Positions 32,874 to 41,797 are shown, numbered from the stretch's first letter. The stretch: 64,000 nucleotides of DNA from Clostridia bacterium (GCA_017503135.1 JAFVTQ010000002.1:1-64000), one strand, 5' to 3'. Translations and numbers: made by a program. Notes: generated by a model from the letters alone, not told the origin.

Positions 32874-33179
32874 ATGAACGATAATTCAAACAGCATAACT
32901 GGTAATGAACTTGTTAAAAACACACTTGACCAGATTCCAGAAGCAAAAGATAATGCAAAACGCATCACAGGGCTTGTTAAAGAAAACGGACGAGTAACAG
33001 GATATCAACTTTCTGACAACACAATAGTTGAAAAGCCACAAGCAGTTCAAATGGCAAAACAAGGTGAAATCTCGGGCGTTGGTATTGCTCACCGCGGTGA
33101 TAACGAATACCTTAAATCAATCCCCAACAGTAAAGAAAACGATAATCTTGGAAATTTGCCAGCAGTTACAAAAGAATAG
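32874..33179 (+). CDS. DUF3892 domain protein
   Basis: 101 residues starting MNDNSNSITGNELVKNTLDQ, with AAAAGGAG seven bases upstream; the longer reading from 32832 has no ribosome site. The segment RITGLVKENGRVTGYQLSDNTIVEKPQAVQMAKQGEISGV is the DUF3892 core, a small beta-rich domain of unknown function. Charged and soluble. Lone gene followed by a clear terminator. Confidence 0.8.
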   Translation: MNDNSNSITGNELVKNTLDQIPEAKDNAKRITGLVKENGRVTGYQLSDNTIVEKPQAVQMAKQGEISGVGIAHRGDNEYLKSIPNSKENDNLGNLPAVTKE

Positions 33180-33183
33180 AAAA

Positions 33184-33210
33184 AATGCCTTGGAGTAAAT
33201 CCAAGGCATT
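33184..33210. terminator. Bidirectional terminator DUF3892 / rhodanese
   Basis: 11-bp perfect stem AATGCCTTGGA/TCCAAGGCATT with a 5-nt loop between the convergent stops at 33179 and 33214. Confidence 0.85.
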
Positions 33211-33213
33211 TAA

Positions 33214-33612
33214 TTATTCCACTATTTCGTAAGGCCAGTCAATTATGCCACCGAATTCTTTAATATTAGTGTATCCTAAATCCACAAGGGCTTGAGCTGC
33301 GATTTTGCTTCGGCGACCACTTCGGCAATAAACCAAAATTAGTTGGTCTTTATCGGGTAACTCTTTCTCTGCTCGAGCTGATACTTCGTATTCTGGAATC
33401 ATAATTGCACCATCAATATGTCCCTCATCAAATTCTTCCTGTGTGCGAGCATCGAGAATAATATAATCTTTTTCGGTGTCCATTAATTCTTTTGCTTTTT
33501 CGGCGCTAATCTGCTCATATTGTAGAGTTGGAGTTTTATTCTCTCCCCCACAAGCACATAGCCCGAAAAGTGATAATGAAATCATAAGCATTATAATCAG
33601 TCCTTTTTTCAT
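33214..33612 (-). CDS. Rhodanese-domain lipoprotein
   Basis: 132 residues. The N-terminus is a lipoprotein signal ending in the lipobox L18-C-A-C21, so the protein is anchored on the outside of the cytoplasmic membrane. The rhodanese domain follows, with YIILDARTQEEFDEGHIDGAIMIP and the active-site loop LVYCRSGRRS (catalytic Cys). It could carry or transfer sulfane sulfur; donors are unknown. A start with AAAGGTGA upstream; 22 bp after the GH78-type gene, so probably co-transcribed with it. Confidence 0.9.
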   Translation of the reverse strand: MKKGLIIMLMISLSLFGLCACGGENKTPTLQYEQISAEKAKELMDTEKDYIILDARTQEEFDEGHIDGAIMIPEYEVSARAEKELPDKDQLILVYCRSGRRSKIAAQALVDLGYTNIKEFGGIIDWPYEIVE

Positions 33613-33634
33613 AGTATCACCTTTGAATTAAAGT

Positions 33635-35989
33635 TTATTTATTATCAAGTGCTTTTTCGATAATCTCCACATAACTAATTTCGTTGTTTAAATATTCGCC
33701 GTTTTGGTAGTATAGTTGAGAATTAATATTAACAACAGCACCATTTGGCACATATAAAACAGCATTCATATCTTGTGGGAGATTAAGGTTGATAACATAG
33801 TTATCGCCAACTTTTTCATAATCCAGATTGATTAACCCTTTTACGCTTGGAACGGTACAGTTCATAGTGTTATACAAGTCATACTGAGGGTCAATTTCAA
33901 CCTTTTCATAGCCAGCTTTGAGTGGAGTTATACCTGCAAAATGCTTACTCATTATAACAAGAGGTCCACCAGTCGACGCGTGATTTTTAGAGCCTTGCCA
34001 AGCGGGCCAAAACTCCCATAAGGTTGAATAATCCTTGCCTACCATACTTTCATATCTGTCTTTTATTCTGTCTTTGGCAAGTTCATATTCTCCCATTTTG
34101 CAAAGAGCTTCAAGAACATAATATTCCATGTACGGACCTGAATTTTGAGTAGTTGCGAGTACATTCTTGATAGTGTCATACTGCTCTTTGTCTGCAAGTC
34201 CTGACAAAACTGCAAGAGCATTGGCTCTGTCGTCAGGCTTTTTCGTATCATCACTTTTAAAGCCATTTTCTGTCCAAAGATTTTTATATCCTTTTGCAAT
34301 TATTTCTTTTCTTTCGGTAATAAACGGGAGGTCATTATCTTTTTCTAAAATTTTTGCCATTTCTTCTGTTGCAGAGAGAGCATAGTAAACCCATGCGTTC
34401 TCAATGGCGGTCACATCTGCTTTGTAGCCCCAGTCAACCCAATCCCATGAGCCCTCACGATGAACAACAAGATTATTTTCTCCCATTTCCCAAAGCTTCA
34501 GGTAGTCAACAGATGCATCATAAACCTTTTCGATAAATGCCTTGTCACCTGTATACTCATAGTAAGTATAAAATCCGACAATACCTGCAAGCTGCTGAAC
34601 AGGGAGTTCAAAATAGTCACCACTAATAGGTACAACCGTCTGTAACACCTTTGACTCGTCAACGTGGGAAAGCATAGTATCTACGCCTTTTTGATAGAGT
34701 AAGTAAGAATTGCTATCCATAGAGTACATTGTCATATTCATTTCTATTGTGACATCGCCCCACCACTGTGCTCTTTCTCTGTCGGGACAATCCATAAGAT
34801 TATCACGCATATTGACATAGAGTGTACGCAAGGACTTTTGCCACAAAGAATTCAAAAATTCGTCATCGCATTTGAAGTCACCACAGAATGAACTGTCATA
34901 TCCTGTTTCACGGTATTTGAGAGCAACAACTGTAACGCCGTGAGGTATGTCATAAGTAATATGCTCACCGTTAACCCAACCTAATGCCTCAAACTCCTGC
35001 TCGCCCTCTTTGGTTATATATGTAGTTGAAACTGCACCGATTGGAGTGTTCTCTGTTATTATGCGAATCTTTTTGCCTTTAGGTGCTATAACTTTAAGAT
35101 ATGTAGTAACTTGTGCGTTGTAAGGAATATCAACTGTGATTTTTTCGCCGAAAAGATTTTTTACAGTATAGTTTTCGTAAATATTTGAATTCTCATAATC
35201 TTTAAGACCGTAATCCTTCACGAATGGTATTCCTCTCGGATAAAGTTTGCCATAAGCACCTTCACCACCGTTAGCATATTCAGTTGCATTCTTCCAAGAA
35301 GATGCATCATAATCTAACTTTGTCCAGTCACCCAATTCTTTTCTTGCATCGAAATAAATGCTGTGTTCAGGGAGTCTATAATTTGGCTTATAAAGAATGG
35401 TGTCACCGTAAGCATCATTCTTTTTTACCTTCCAACTGTTGTCGGAAAGTATGGTGATGTCCTCGCTTTTAGCTTCAAAAAGGAATCCACCCTGACCACT
35501 GCTGTTATATGAATAGCTTGTTTCATCATCCCAATACCACACTAAAGCACAAATCGAGTTTTCGCCTTCTTTAAGATATGGTGCAATATCTATACTGTCA
35601 TAATAACAACTGTTTTCAGAGGGACCACGTTTCACACTACCCTCAAAAACAACTGTTTCTCCGTTTATGTAAAGCCAATATTTTGAATCAGCTGAAATAT
35701 GAGCAAGAAGTTCTTGAGGAATATTTTCAAGACTTACCTTTTTATTAAAGCACATCCATGTATTTTCTTCTGTAAGATTTTCTTTGTCCCAAATCCAATG
35801 AGCCTTCCAATCAGCTTTTTCGCCCGTAGAAATCACTTGGTATTCAGGAATACTTTCGGGAATCTGGTAATCATTTGTATAAGGTGTGTTCGTCATATTC
35901 CCCCAAAATAAAAGTGGTGAATAATACGAAAAAATAAGACTTGCCACTATTAAAACAGCGGGAATGATTAATAACAGTATTTTTTTCAT
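33635..35989 (-). CDS. Membrane-anchored alpha-L-rhamnosidase-like glycoside hydrolase (GH78)
   Basis: 784 residues from the ATG at 35989 (AAAGGAGATG upstream; an upstream start at 36013 is unsupported). Residues about 4-25 are a hydrophobic signal anchor, so the enzyme is extracellular. Beta-sandwich domains (SADSKYWLYINGETVV) come first, then an (alpha/alpha)6 barrel with the GH78 hallmarks MDCPDRERAQWWGD (catalytic acid region, about 410), SWDWVDWG, and TLWEFWPAWQGSKNHASTGG, and the C-terminal domain GITPLKAGYEKVEIDPQ. Expected to release terminal L-rhamnose from plant or bacterial glycans; related six-hairpin hydrolases cannot be excluded. It follows two tandem terminators, then precedes the rhodanese lipoprotein. 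Confidence 0.87.
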   Translation of the reverse strand: MKKILLLIIPAVLIVASLIFSYYSPLLFWGNMTNTPYTNDYQIPESIPEYQVISTGEKADWKAHWIWDKENLTEENTWMCFNKKVSLENIPQELLAHISADSKYWLYINGETVVFEGSVKRGPSENSCYYDSIDIAPYLKEGENSICALVWYWDDETSYSYNSSGQGGFLFEAKSEDITILSDNSWKVKKNDAYGDTILYKPNYRLPEHSIYFDARKELGDWTKLDYDASSWKNATEYANGGEGAYGKLYPRGIPFVKDYGLKDYENSNIYENYTVKNLFGEKITVDIPYNAQVTTYLKVIAPKGKKIRIITENTPIGAVSTTYITKEGEQEFEALGWVNGEHITYDIPHGVTVVALKYRETGYDSSFCGDFKCDDEFLNSLWQKSLRTLYVNMRDNLMDCPDRERAQWWGDVTIEMNMTMYSMDSNSYLLYQKGVDTMLSHVDESKVLQTVVPISGDYFELPVQQLAGIVGFYTYYEYTGDKAFIEKVYDASVDYLKLWEMGENNLVVHREGSWDWVDWGYKADVTAIENAWVYYALSATEEMAKILEKDNDLPFITERKEIIAKGYKNLWTENGFKSDDTKKPDDRANALAVLSGLADKEQYDTIKNVLATTQNSGPYMEYYVLEALCKMGEYELAKDRIKDRYESMVGKDYSTLWEFWPAWQGSKNHASTGGPLVIMSKHFAGITPLKAGYEKVEIDPQYDLYNTMNCTVPSVKGLINLDYEKVGDNYVINLNLPQDMNAVLYVPNGAVVNINSQLYYQNGEYLNNEISYVEIIEKALDNK

Positions 35990-36034
35990 GGTAACATCTC
36001 CTTTACAAGACAATTATACCACTCACACAAAAAA

Positions 36035-36063
36035 AAAAGCAACAGTTTTTAAATGTTGCTTTT
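36035..36063 (-). terminator. Second of two tandem terminators
   Basis: 10-bp stem AAAAGCAACA/TGTTGCTTTT with a 9-nt loop, followed on the minus strand by a run of T. It lies between the LRR gene and the GH78-type gene, downstream of the hairpin at 36113. Confidence 0.7.
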
Positions 36064-36112
36064 TGGAATAGAAATAAAGAATTCGACAAATTCAAATTTT
36101 GCGACAAAAAAT

Positions 36113-36136
36113 CCTCCACACCTTATGATGTGGAGG
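36113..36136 (-). terminator. Terminator of the transporter-LRR operon
   Basis: Stem CCTCCACA/TGTGGAGG with an 8-nt loop, then TTTTTT on the minus strand, a few bases past the stop at 36144. Confidence 0.85.
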
Positions 36137-36143
36137 GAATTTT

Positions 36144-37379
36144 TTATTCAGTTGGCATTGCCTGTCTTTGTGCTGAGAATTTCAAATCAACGTCTTTTTT
36201 GAAGAGAAGATAGTCATATTTAGGGAGCCAGTCATCGCCTACTGTGATAGTATTAAATTCTTCTTCACTTTGAGCAACATTCATTACATTAACGCCCTTA
36301 ATCTGTTTATCTTCTTTATAGCAATCATCCCAGAACGCATGGTGACCAATATTAGTCACGCTTGATGGAATATAAACATATTCTAAGTTCTGGTTGTAGC
36401 TGAATGCGTCTGAACCGATGAATTTAAGACCTTCGGGGAGTGAAAGATAAACTTCACCTAGAGCATCTCTACCTGTGAAATGTGGGTCTGTCACATCAGT
36501 TGCTTTATATGTATAGATATTTGCAAGTGATGGAGTTGTGCCCCACTGGTCAACGCGTTCATGAAGTTTGAAAACAGCAAGTGTTTCAATTGTTTCAAGA
36601 CCTTCAGGAAGATAGATATAACGAAGATTTGCGTAGTTGAAACACATTTCACCAATCTTTTTAACAGATGATGGAACTACATAAGTCTGAATATCTCTTT
36701 CATATTCAGGTGTAACATCATTTCTGTAAAGCTCTGCTTCATAACCATATTTCTGACGAAGATATTCGTCGTGGTCACAAGGATAGCAGAGAATTTCTGT
36801 TTTATCTTTGTTATAAAGAACGCCGTCAACATCACAGTAATTAGGGTTGTTTTCGTCAACTTCGATATTCTGTAATGCCCAGCAAGAATAGAATGCTTTG
36901 CCGTCAATATCCAAAACATTTGCACCGATATTGATTGTTTTAATCTTATCGTCACAGTTGAGAGTGAACTGTCTTACAGATGTGATTGGTTTAGTTGTAT
37001 CTTTTACAACCTTAAAATTTGTTGCAGGGTCATTGTTACCTGCAATATACTCAATATCAGAAACATAGTCAATATCGAGCTCATAGAGATAACCTGTATT
37101 ACTGAATTTTGAGAACTGAATTCCGCTTTCTAATTCTGTATATTCAAATGTTTCATTCTGCAATGCAAGAACACTGAAAAGCATTGAAAGAGAAACTGCA
37201 ACAATAATAACAATTACAAATATTGCTTTTTTCAAGTTATAGTATTTGTAAGGCTTGTTGACATGAGGTGCTGCAAGACCCGGTACCTGAAAAGTCCATA
37301 TTTCGTCTTCAGGAATATCTAACTGAACATCAGTACCCCAGCCATTAGCTTTGTTTTGCTTCTTTTCTTTCTTACTCAT
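36144..37379 (-). CDS. BspA-type leucine-rich repeat membrane protein
   Basis: 411 residues. About 47 cytoplasmic residues precede one membrane helix (about 52-72), so the rest is outside. The outer part carries BspA/LRR_5 repeats, for example VLDIDGKAFYSCWALQNIEV, VPSSVKKIGEMCFNYANLRYIYLPEGLETI and LPEGLKFIGSDAFSYNQNLEYVYIPSSVTNIGHHAF, spaced irregularly. Such repeats mediate binding in other proteins. It follows the large MFS gene by 14 bp and is thus one operon with it; a substrate-binding or accessory role for the transporter is possible but unproven. Confidence 0.88.
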   Translation of the reverse strand: MSKKEKKQNKANGWGTDVQLDIPEDEIWTFQVPGLAAPHVNKPYKYYNLKKAIFVIVIIVAVSLSMLFSVLALQNETFEYTELESGIQFSKFSNTGYLYELDIDYVSDIEYIAGNNDPATNFKVVKDTTKPITSVRQFTLNCDDKIKTINIGANVLDIDGKAFYSCWALQNIEVDENNPNYCDVDGVLYNKDKTEILCYPCDHDEYLRQKYGYEAELYRNDVTPEYERDIQTYVVPSSVKKIGEMCFNYANLRYIYLPEGLETIETLAVFKLHERVDQWGTTPSLANIYTYKATDVTDPHFTGRDALGEVYLSLPEGLKFIGSDAFSYNQNLEYVYIPSSVTNIGHHAFWDDCYKEDKQIKGVNVMNVAQSEEEFNTITVGDDWLPKYDYLLFKKDVDLKFSAQRQAMPTE

Positions 37380-37393
37380 TCAACTCACCTCCA

Positions 37394-39148
37394 TTAACCT
37401 TTATAACCGCCAGCTACAGAAACGCCTTCTTCTTGGGCTTTCTTTTCTGTAACTTCTGCACGGCGTTTAAGAACTTCCATAACCAAGTTCTGTTTTCTGT
37501 TGTCATAATCCCAGAAGAGATATGGAATTGTCATAAGGAAGAAACCGATTGCATCAACAATAATTGGCACAACAACTATATTTCTTCTTGAACCATCGAA
37601 GAAAAGGATTTCCCAGTTACTGTTGAAGCCATATTTTAGCAAGAAGATTGGAATAATAAGACCAACGAATGTTGTGATAGGTCCTGTGAACCAACCAAAG
37701 ATACCTGCGAAACTTTCAAGGCGTTCGCCTGAAAGGTACATCTGATAGTCACCGATACGAACACCCATATCGTGACCTGCTGTTGTTGGGACTGTCTTTG
37801 TCATTTCCATAAAGAAGAGAACTACAACACAGATTGTTCCGCAAAGAGCAAGATTATCACCGAGAGTCCACATTGCAATAGCGATAATAGCATTACCGAT
37901 TGCACGGCTTAACTGATAGAAAATCATAATTTGTTTATATGAGAATCTCTTAAGAAAATATGGTGATAACAAATCAGGTGGTGTGCCTGCGAATGAAATA
38001 AGTGCTACCAACAATGAGTATGGCAAACCGCTGAGACGGAATGTATAGAAGTAAAGGATTGTTGCAAATGGCAACATACCGTTACCGAGTGAGTCTATAA
38101 GACCAACTACCGTATTGATGAGTAAATATTTATTTTTAAGAACACCAAGCATACCGTCCCAGAACTTAATCTGAACTTTCTTTTCAATAGGTGGCTGTGG
38201 AATTCTTTCTTTAATTCTGCCTGCAAGACCCATTGTACACGCAGCTGAGATACAGAATGTTACAGGGATAACCCATCGATAGAAGTTAATATCTGCCCAT
38301 TCGTGACGAAGCATACCAACGATTGCAGGAAGAATAATCGCAAGGATTGAATTGAAAATATGTGAAAGTTTTACAGGATAGCTACGAACAAGAATTCTTT
38401 CCTGAAGGTTAGGGCTGATTCTCTTTGAACATTCTTCGAGAACATTACCGAAACCAAACACATTATATGTAGCAAAGAGAAGGTTTGCAACCCAAACTCT
38501 TGTTGAAACATCAGCAATGTTATAAACAGGAAGCCAGCCGATAAGAATAACCATTATGCACTTTGGAATAACATCGCAGTAAAGGTTATATTTATATCTG
38601 CCGTATTTTGGAATAAGTTTCTTACGCCAGAAGATGTTACGAGCACCTACCCAGCCTGAATATAAGAAATGTGTACCAAAAGTTTTAAAGCACGCCGTAG
38701 CGTTCATACCCTCAAAGCTGTTAAGTGTTGTAATAAACCAGCTTGATTGGTCAAACAATCTTGAATAGTCAAATGCGATGGTTGATATACCAAACAGCAT
38801 CATCAGACCATAAACCCAATAAACTTTTCTTTCTTGTTTTTTAGGCAAGAAGCCCAAATTGTCACATACATACCACCAGATAAGGGCTGTAATATAGCCA
38901 AGAGGCATATTAAGAAGACCGATAACTGAGAATGTAAGATATGGCAACTTATAGTGGTGCATAATGAGGAAACAGCTTGACCAGAAGCCGATATACTCAA
39001 GTGTTTTTGTACCAGTATAGTTTGCGCCGACACCGATAACAACGTCCTTATATTCTTTATAAGGAACATATTTACCTTCTGCCGGAGTATTCCAATGAGT
39101 TTTGATTTCGTTACCGAAATCTTTTACTTTATTAAGTATGTCGCTCAT
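37394..39148 (-). CDS. MFS/GPH-like transporter, long form
   Basis: 584 residues, 12 or so membrane helices. The cytoplasmic N-terminus (about 30 residues) ends in EGKYVPYKEYKDVVIGVGANYTG, a start shared by GPH-like carriers of Clostridia; loops contain RIKERIPQPPIEKKVQIKFWDG and the C-terminus is charged. The GPH helix-2 signature of the lac-linked carrier is not obvious, so I leave it as GPH-like. Operon partner is the LRR membrane protein, and a GH78-type enzyme lies just downstream, which suggests uptake of a released sugar or glycoside. The promoter is overlapped by an inverted repeat. Confidence 0.8.
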   Translation of the reverse strand: MSDILNKVKDFGNEIKTHWNTPAEGKYVPYKEYKDVVIGVGANYTGTKTLEYIGFWSSCFLIMHHYKLPYLTFSVIGLLNMPLGYITALIWWYVCDNLGFLPKKQERKVYWVYGLMMLFGISTIAFDYSRLFDQSSWFITTLNSFEGMNATACFKTFGTHFLYSGWVGARNIFWRKKLIPKYGRYKYNLYCDVIPKCIMVILIGWLPVYNIADVSTRVWVANLLFATYNVFGFGNVLEECSKRISPNLQERILVRSYPVKLSHIFNSILAIILPAIVGMLRHEWADINFYRWVIPVTFCISAACTMGLAGRIKERIPQPPIEKKVQIKFWDGMLGVLKNKYLLINTVVGLIDSLGNGMLPFATILYFYTFRLSGLPYSLLVALISFAGTPPDLLSPYFLKRFSYKQIMIFYQLSRAIGNAIIAIAMWTLGDNLALCGTICVVVLFFMEMTKTVPTTAGHDMGVRIGDYQMYLSGERLESFAGIFGWFTGPITTFVGLIIPIFLLKYGFNSNWEILFFDGSRRNIVVVPIIVDAIGFFLMTIPYLFWDYDNRKQNLVMEVLKRRAEVTEKKAQEEGVSVAGGYKG

Positions 39149-39163
39149 TGTTCACTCTCCCTT

Positions 39164-39210
39164 TCAAAATATATTCATATTATTTTAACATATTTTGAAA
39201 AATTAAACAA
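39164..39210 (-). promoter_or_regulatory. Promoter and possible operator of the transporter-LRR operon
   Basis: Minus-strand TTGTTT (39205-39210), 17-bp spacer, TAAAAT (39182-39187). TCAAAATAT (39164-39172) and ATATTTTGA (39190-39198) make a 9-bp inverted repeat that brackets the -10, a likely repressor site. Confidence 0.55.
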
Positions 39211-39253
39211 TCACATTCCATCTTTTATTTAGGATAAAACTACACAAAAAAAA

Positions 39254-39277
39254 GGATTGTTTATTGTGCAACAATCC
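39254..39277 (-). terminator. Terminator of the mntP-HAD operon
   Basis: Stem GGATTGT/ACAATCC around a 10-nt loop, followed on the minus strand by eight T residues; 11 bases past the HAD-gene stop. Confidence 0.8.
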
Positions 39278-39287
39278 CCATTTGTGT

Positions 39288-39974
39288 CTATTTTATTATA
39301 TTAAGTATTTCATTTATATCTTTGATTTCATAATCAATTTTTAAATCGGTTTTATTTTCAAGGTTAAAGGGGTTATACCAACAACAGAGAATGCCTGCAT
39401 TATTGCCACCTTTTATATCACTTGTGAGAGAATCACCAATAATCATCACTTCGTCATTTTTGAACTCACCTATTTTAGCTTCAACTGCATCAAAAAACTC
39501 AACACTTGGTTTTTCAAAACCAATTTCATCAGAAATAAATATATCATCGAAAATGTCAATGAGTCCTGACTGCTTAAGCTTTCTCTGTTGGGCAATTATT
39601 GTGCCGTTTGTGACTGCATATTGCTTGCATTTACCTTTAAGAGCCATCACAGTTTCAAGGGCATTATCGCAAGGAAAGGATTTGTCACCAAGTCGCATCT
39701 GATATTCGTCGTTAAACTTATCAACATCATTAAACTCGATGTTTTCTGCTTTGAAAAATTCAACAAATCGGTCAGTCAAAACCTGTTGTTTTGTAATTTC
39801 GTTACGTTCTAATCTTTCCCAATATTTACGATTAATTTTTGAATATCTTAAGAGCATTTCGTCGGTGCATTCACCTAAACCGAATATTTCAAAGCATTTT
39901 CTGATGCCATATTCTTCGGCTTTAGAAAAATCAAGAAGTGTTCCGTCAACATCCCAAAGCAAAATTCTTATCAT
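39288..39974 (-). CDS. HAD-family nucleotidase, YjjG-like
   Basis: 228 residues. HAD motif I LLWDVDGTLLDF (DVDGT, nucleophile Asp), motif II VTNGT, motif III lysine in IGFEKPSVEFF and motif IV MIGDSLTSDIKGG. The cap insertion KINRKYWERLERNEITKQQVLTDRF is that of YjjG, which dephosphorylates pyrimidine nucleoside monophosphates including damaged ones. Its ATG overlaps the stop of mntP by four bases (ATGA), so it is translationally coupled to it. The link to manganese is perhaps only transcriptional. Confidence 0.9.
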   Translation of the reverse strand: MIRILLWDVDGTLLDFSKAEEYGIRKCFEIFGLGECTDEMLLRYSKINRKYWERLERNEITKQQVLTDRFVEFFKAENIEFNDVDKFNDEYQMRLGDKSFPCDNALETVMALKGKCKQYAVTNGTIIAQQRKLKQSGLIDIFDDIFISDEIGFEKPSVEFFDAVEAKIGEFKNDEVMIIGDSLTSDIKGGNNAGILCCWYNPFNLENKTDLKIDYEIKDINEILNIIK

Positions 39975-40537
39975 AATATTTCAAGTCCTTCCAAAAAGAA
40001 TTTCACGCCCATAAGTACAAGGACAAGACCGCCTGTGAGTTCTGCTTTATTCTTATATTTAGCGCCGAATTTGTGACCTATGAACACGCCTATTGCAGAG
40101 AGTAACCCTGTGATTACACCTGTTAAAACGATTACTGTAATTGCTTCATTTCTTTCATATTCAAATGCAAAAGTAACACCAACTGCAAGAGCGTCAATGC
40201 TTGTTGCGATTGCAAGAGCTGTTAATTCTTTCAAATTAAGTTTCAAAGCACAACAATCACAATCCTCTTCTTTTTCAAAGGATTCTTTTATCATTTTGCC
40301 ACCGATAAAGCCGAGCAAAATAAATGTAATCCAATGGTCAACACTTGCAACATATTGGGCAAACTGAGAGCCGATAAACCAACCTATAAGTGGCATTCCC
40401 GCCTGAAATCCACCAAAGAAAAGTGCAATTAGCCCCATTTGTTTAACATCAAGTTTTCGCATATTAAGACCTTTGCAAATGGAAACTGCAAAAGCGTCCA
40501 TTGCAAGTCCTGTTGCTATTATCAATAACTCAAACAT
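39971..40537 (-). CDS. mntP: Manganese efflux pump MntP
   Basis: 188 residues, six helices arranged as two repeats: LLIATGLAMDAFAVSICKGL near the start and ATSIDALAVGVTFAF in the second half, each with the conserved Asp (AMDAFA, SIDALAVG) used for Mn2+ export. Between them is a short cytoplasmic loop with the cysteines CDCC. It protects against excess manganese. No yybP-ykoY manganese riboswitch is recognisable upstream; instead the upstream interval is filled by a MITE-like element, so the source of its promoter is unclear. Confidence 0.93.
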   Translation of the reverse strand: MFELLIIATGLAMDAFAVSICKGLNMRKLDVKQMGLIALFFGGFQAGMPLIGWFIGSQFAQYVASVDHWITFILLGFIGGKMIKESFEKEEDCDCCALKLNLKELTALAIATSIDALAVGVTFAFEYERNEAITVIVLTGVITGLLSAIGVFIGHKFGAKYKNKAELTGGLVLVLMGVKFFLEGLEIL

Positions 40538-40555
40538 AGCCTTCTCCCGAATAAA

Positions 40556-40857
40556 AAAGACTCAAAAGGGTGTCTCACATAGGGATTTAACAGCCTTAAA
40601 TCAATGATTTTGGCACAGAACTTCGTTAAAACGCTTGAAACCCGTCAGGGTTCCTACGCATTTATGCCTTATTCTGCACACAAACTAATATGATTTAAGG
40701 TGCAAAGCAGTTTTAATCCATATAATTTTCGTTTAGACAAAACGACAAAAATCTCGCAAGGCTGACGCCTTGTGAGGTTTTTTCGTAAAGTATTAACGGA
40801 AAGAATAGGATTAAAACCTATTCAATCCCTAAATGAGACACCCTAAAATGAGTCTTT
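40556..40857 (-). terminator. spo0A terminator, split by an inserted element
   Basis: Arms AAAGACTCA (40556-40564) and TGAGTCTTT (40849-40857) would form a terminator stem with an A-rich loop and a run of T on the minus strand, if the 278-bp element between them were absent. It lies 68 bases past the spo0A stop. Confidence 0.65.
40567..40844. mobile_element. MITE-like element with terminal inverted repeats
   Basis: The element begins AGGGTGTCTCA (40567-40577) and ends TGAGACACCCT (40834-40844), a perfect 11-bp inverted terminal repeat that extends imperfectly through AGGGATT/AATCCCT. It is flanked by AAA(A) on both sides, a likely short target duplication. Inside are smaller hairpins: CTCGCAAGGC/GCCTTGTGAG (40754-40777), GAATAGG/CCTATTC near 40803-40823 and AACCC/GGGTT near 40650. 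It encodes no protein, so it must have been mobilised by a transposase elsewhere. It is the only copy in the window. Confidence 0.75.
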
Positions 40858-40924
40858 AATTTTTGCATTATTTAAACATTGAAATGATAACATTTACACT
40901 ATTTGTTGTCAAGATAATACCGTT

Positions 40925-41686
40925 TTATGAAATTTTTAAACGAAGTCTTAATTTATCACTTATCATTGCAATAAATTCTGAGTTTGTTGGTTTGCCACGA
41001 GTATTTTGAATTGTATATCCAAAATATGACGATAAAACATCTACATCTCCTCTATCCCAAGCAACTTCAATGGCATGACGGATTGCGCGTTCAACTCTTG
41101 AAGATGTTGTTGAATACATTTTCGCAACAGTTGGATATAAGACCTTTGTAACTGAACTCATCATTTCACGGTCATTGATTGAGAGAACGATTGCTTCACG
41201 AAGATACTGATACCCTTTTATATGTGCAGGGACACCAATTTGGTGCATAATCTCGCTGACCGTCATCTGCAAATCAGTTGTATCCTGAAGCTTGCTCACA
41301 TCACCCTGAGATTTTGACCAGCCTGTAAGTTGATTTATTCTTTGTGCTAACATCTGCACATCAAAAGGTTTTAAAAAGTAATAATCTGCACCTGCTTGTA
41401 AAAGTTCTTGTTCAAATCTTGGATTATCTGCACTTGACATTACCATCATTAGTGGTTTTGCTTCTTTCTCATTTAACTGATTAATTACACCCAATGCGTC
41501 TAAATTGGACATAAAAGCATCCATCACCACAACATCAACATTCGCACTTTCAGCTCGTGAAAGAACCGCTTTACCATCTTTTTGCACAAGGATTACATCG
41601 CATCCATAAGTTCTCAACACATTTGCGCAGTTCTTACCGAACTCACTTCCCTCACCCGTTAATAATACTTTTAAATTGTTGCTCAT
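40925..41686 (-). CDS. spo0A: Sporulation transcription factor Spo0A
   Basis: 253 residues. Residues 5-125 are a receiver domain: phosphoacceptor D56 (VVVMDAFMS), S84 and K106 (FLKPFD) are present. The acidic pair that holds Mg2+ (normally ADD) reads T-G-E (10-12), so one Asp is lost. The C-terminal Spo0A domain is highly conserved: [34 protein letters not shown] (recognition helix) and EVAWDRGD. Phosphorylated Spo0A binds 0A boxes and commits the cell to sporulation; a perfect 0A heptamer lies upstream of its own gene. The ribosome site is ACGGAGGG. spoIVB, the usual neighbour, is not adjacent. Confidence 0.96.
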   Translation of the reverse strand: MSNNLKVLLTGEGSEFGKNCANVLRTYGCDVILVQKDGKAVLSRAESANVDVVVMDAFMSNLDALGVINQLNEKEAKPLMMVMSSADNPRFEQELLQAGADYYFLKPFDVQMLAQRINQLTGWSKSQGDVSKLQDTTDLQMTVSEIMHQIGVPAHIKGYQYLREAIVLSINDREMMSSVTKVLYPTVAKMYSTTSSRVERAIRHAIEVAWDRGDVDVLSSYFGYTIQNTRGKPTNSEFIAMISDKLRLRLKIS

Positions 41687-41733
41687 TTTAAAGCCCTCCG
41701 TTTTATTTTAAAATCGTTTCGATTTCTTATTTC

Positions 41734-41767
41734 TGCCATATTTTACCATAAATGGTAAAATATGGCA
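41734..41767. repeat. 34-bp palindrome in the spo0A upstream region
   Basis: Perfect 16-bp arms TGCCATATTTTACCAT and ATGGTAAAATATGGCA around two bases (AA), 48 bases ahead of the spo0A start. It could be an operator for a dimeric regulator, or a hairpin in the leader. Confidence 0.75.
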
Positions 41768-41797
41768 ATAGTGTTTTAAAAAATATTTCAAAAACTT

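Noticed and set aside
40538-40924. Manganese (yybP-ykoY) riboswitch ahead of mntP
   Set aside because: None of its conserved segments is visible; the interval is taken up by the inverted-repeat element.
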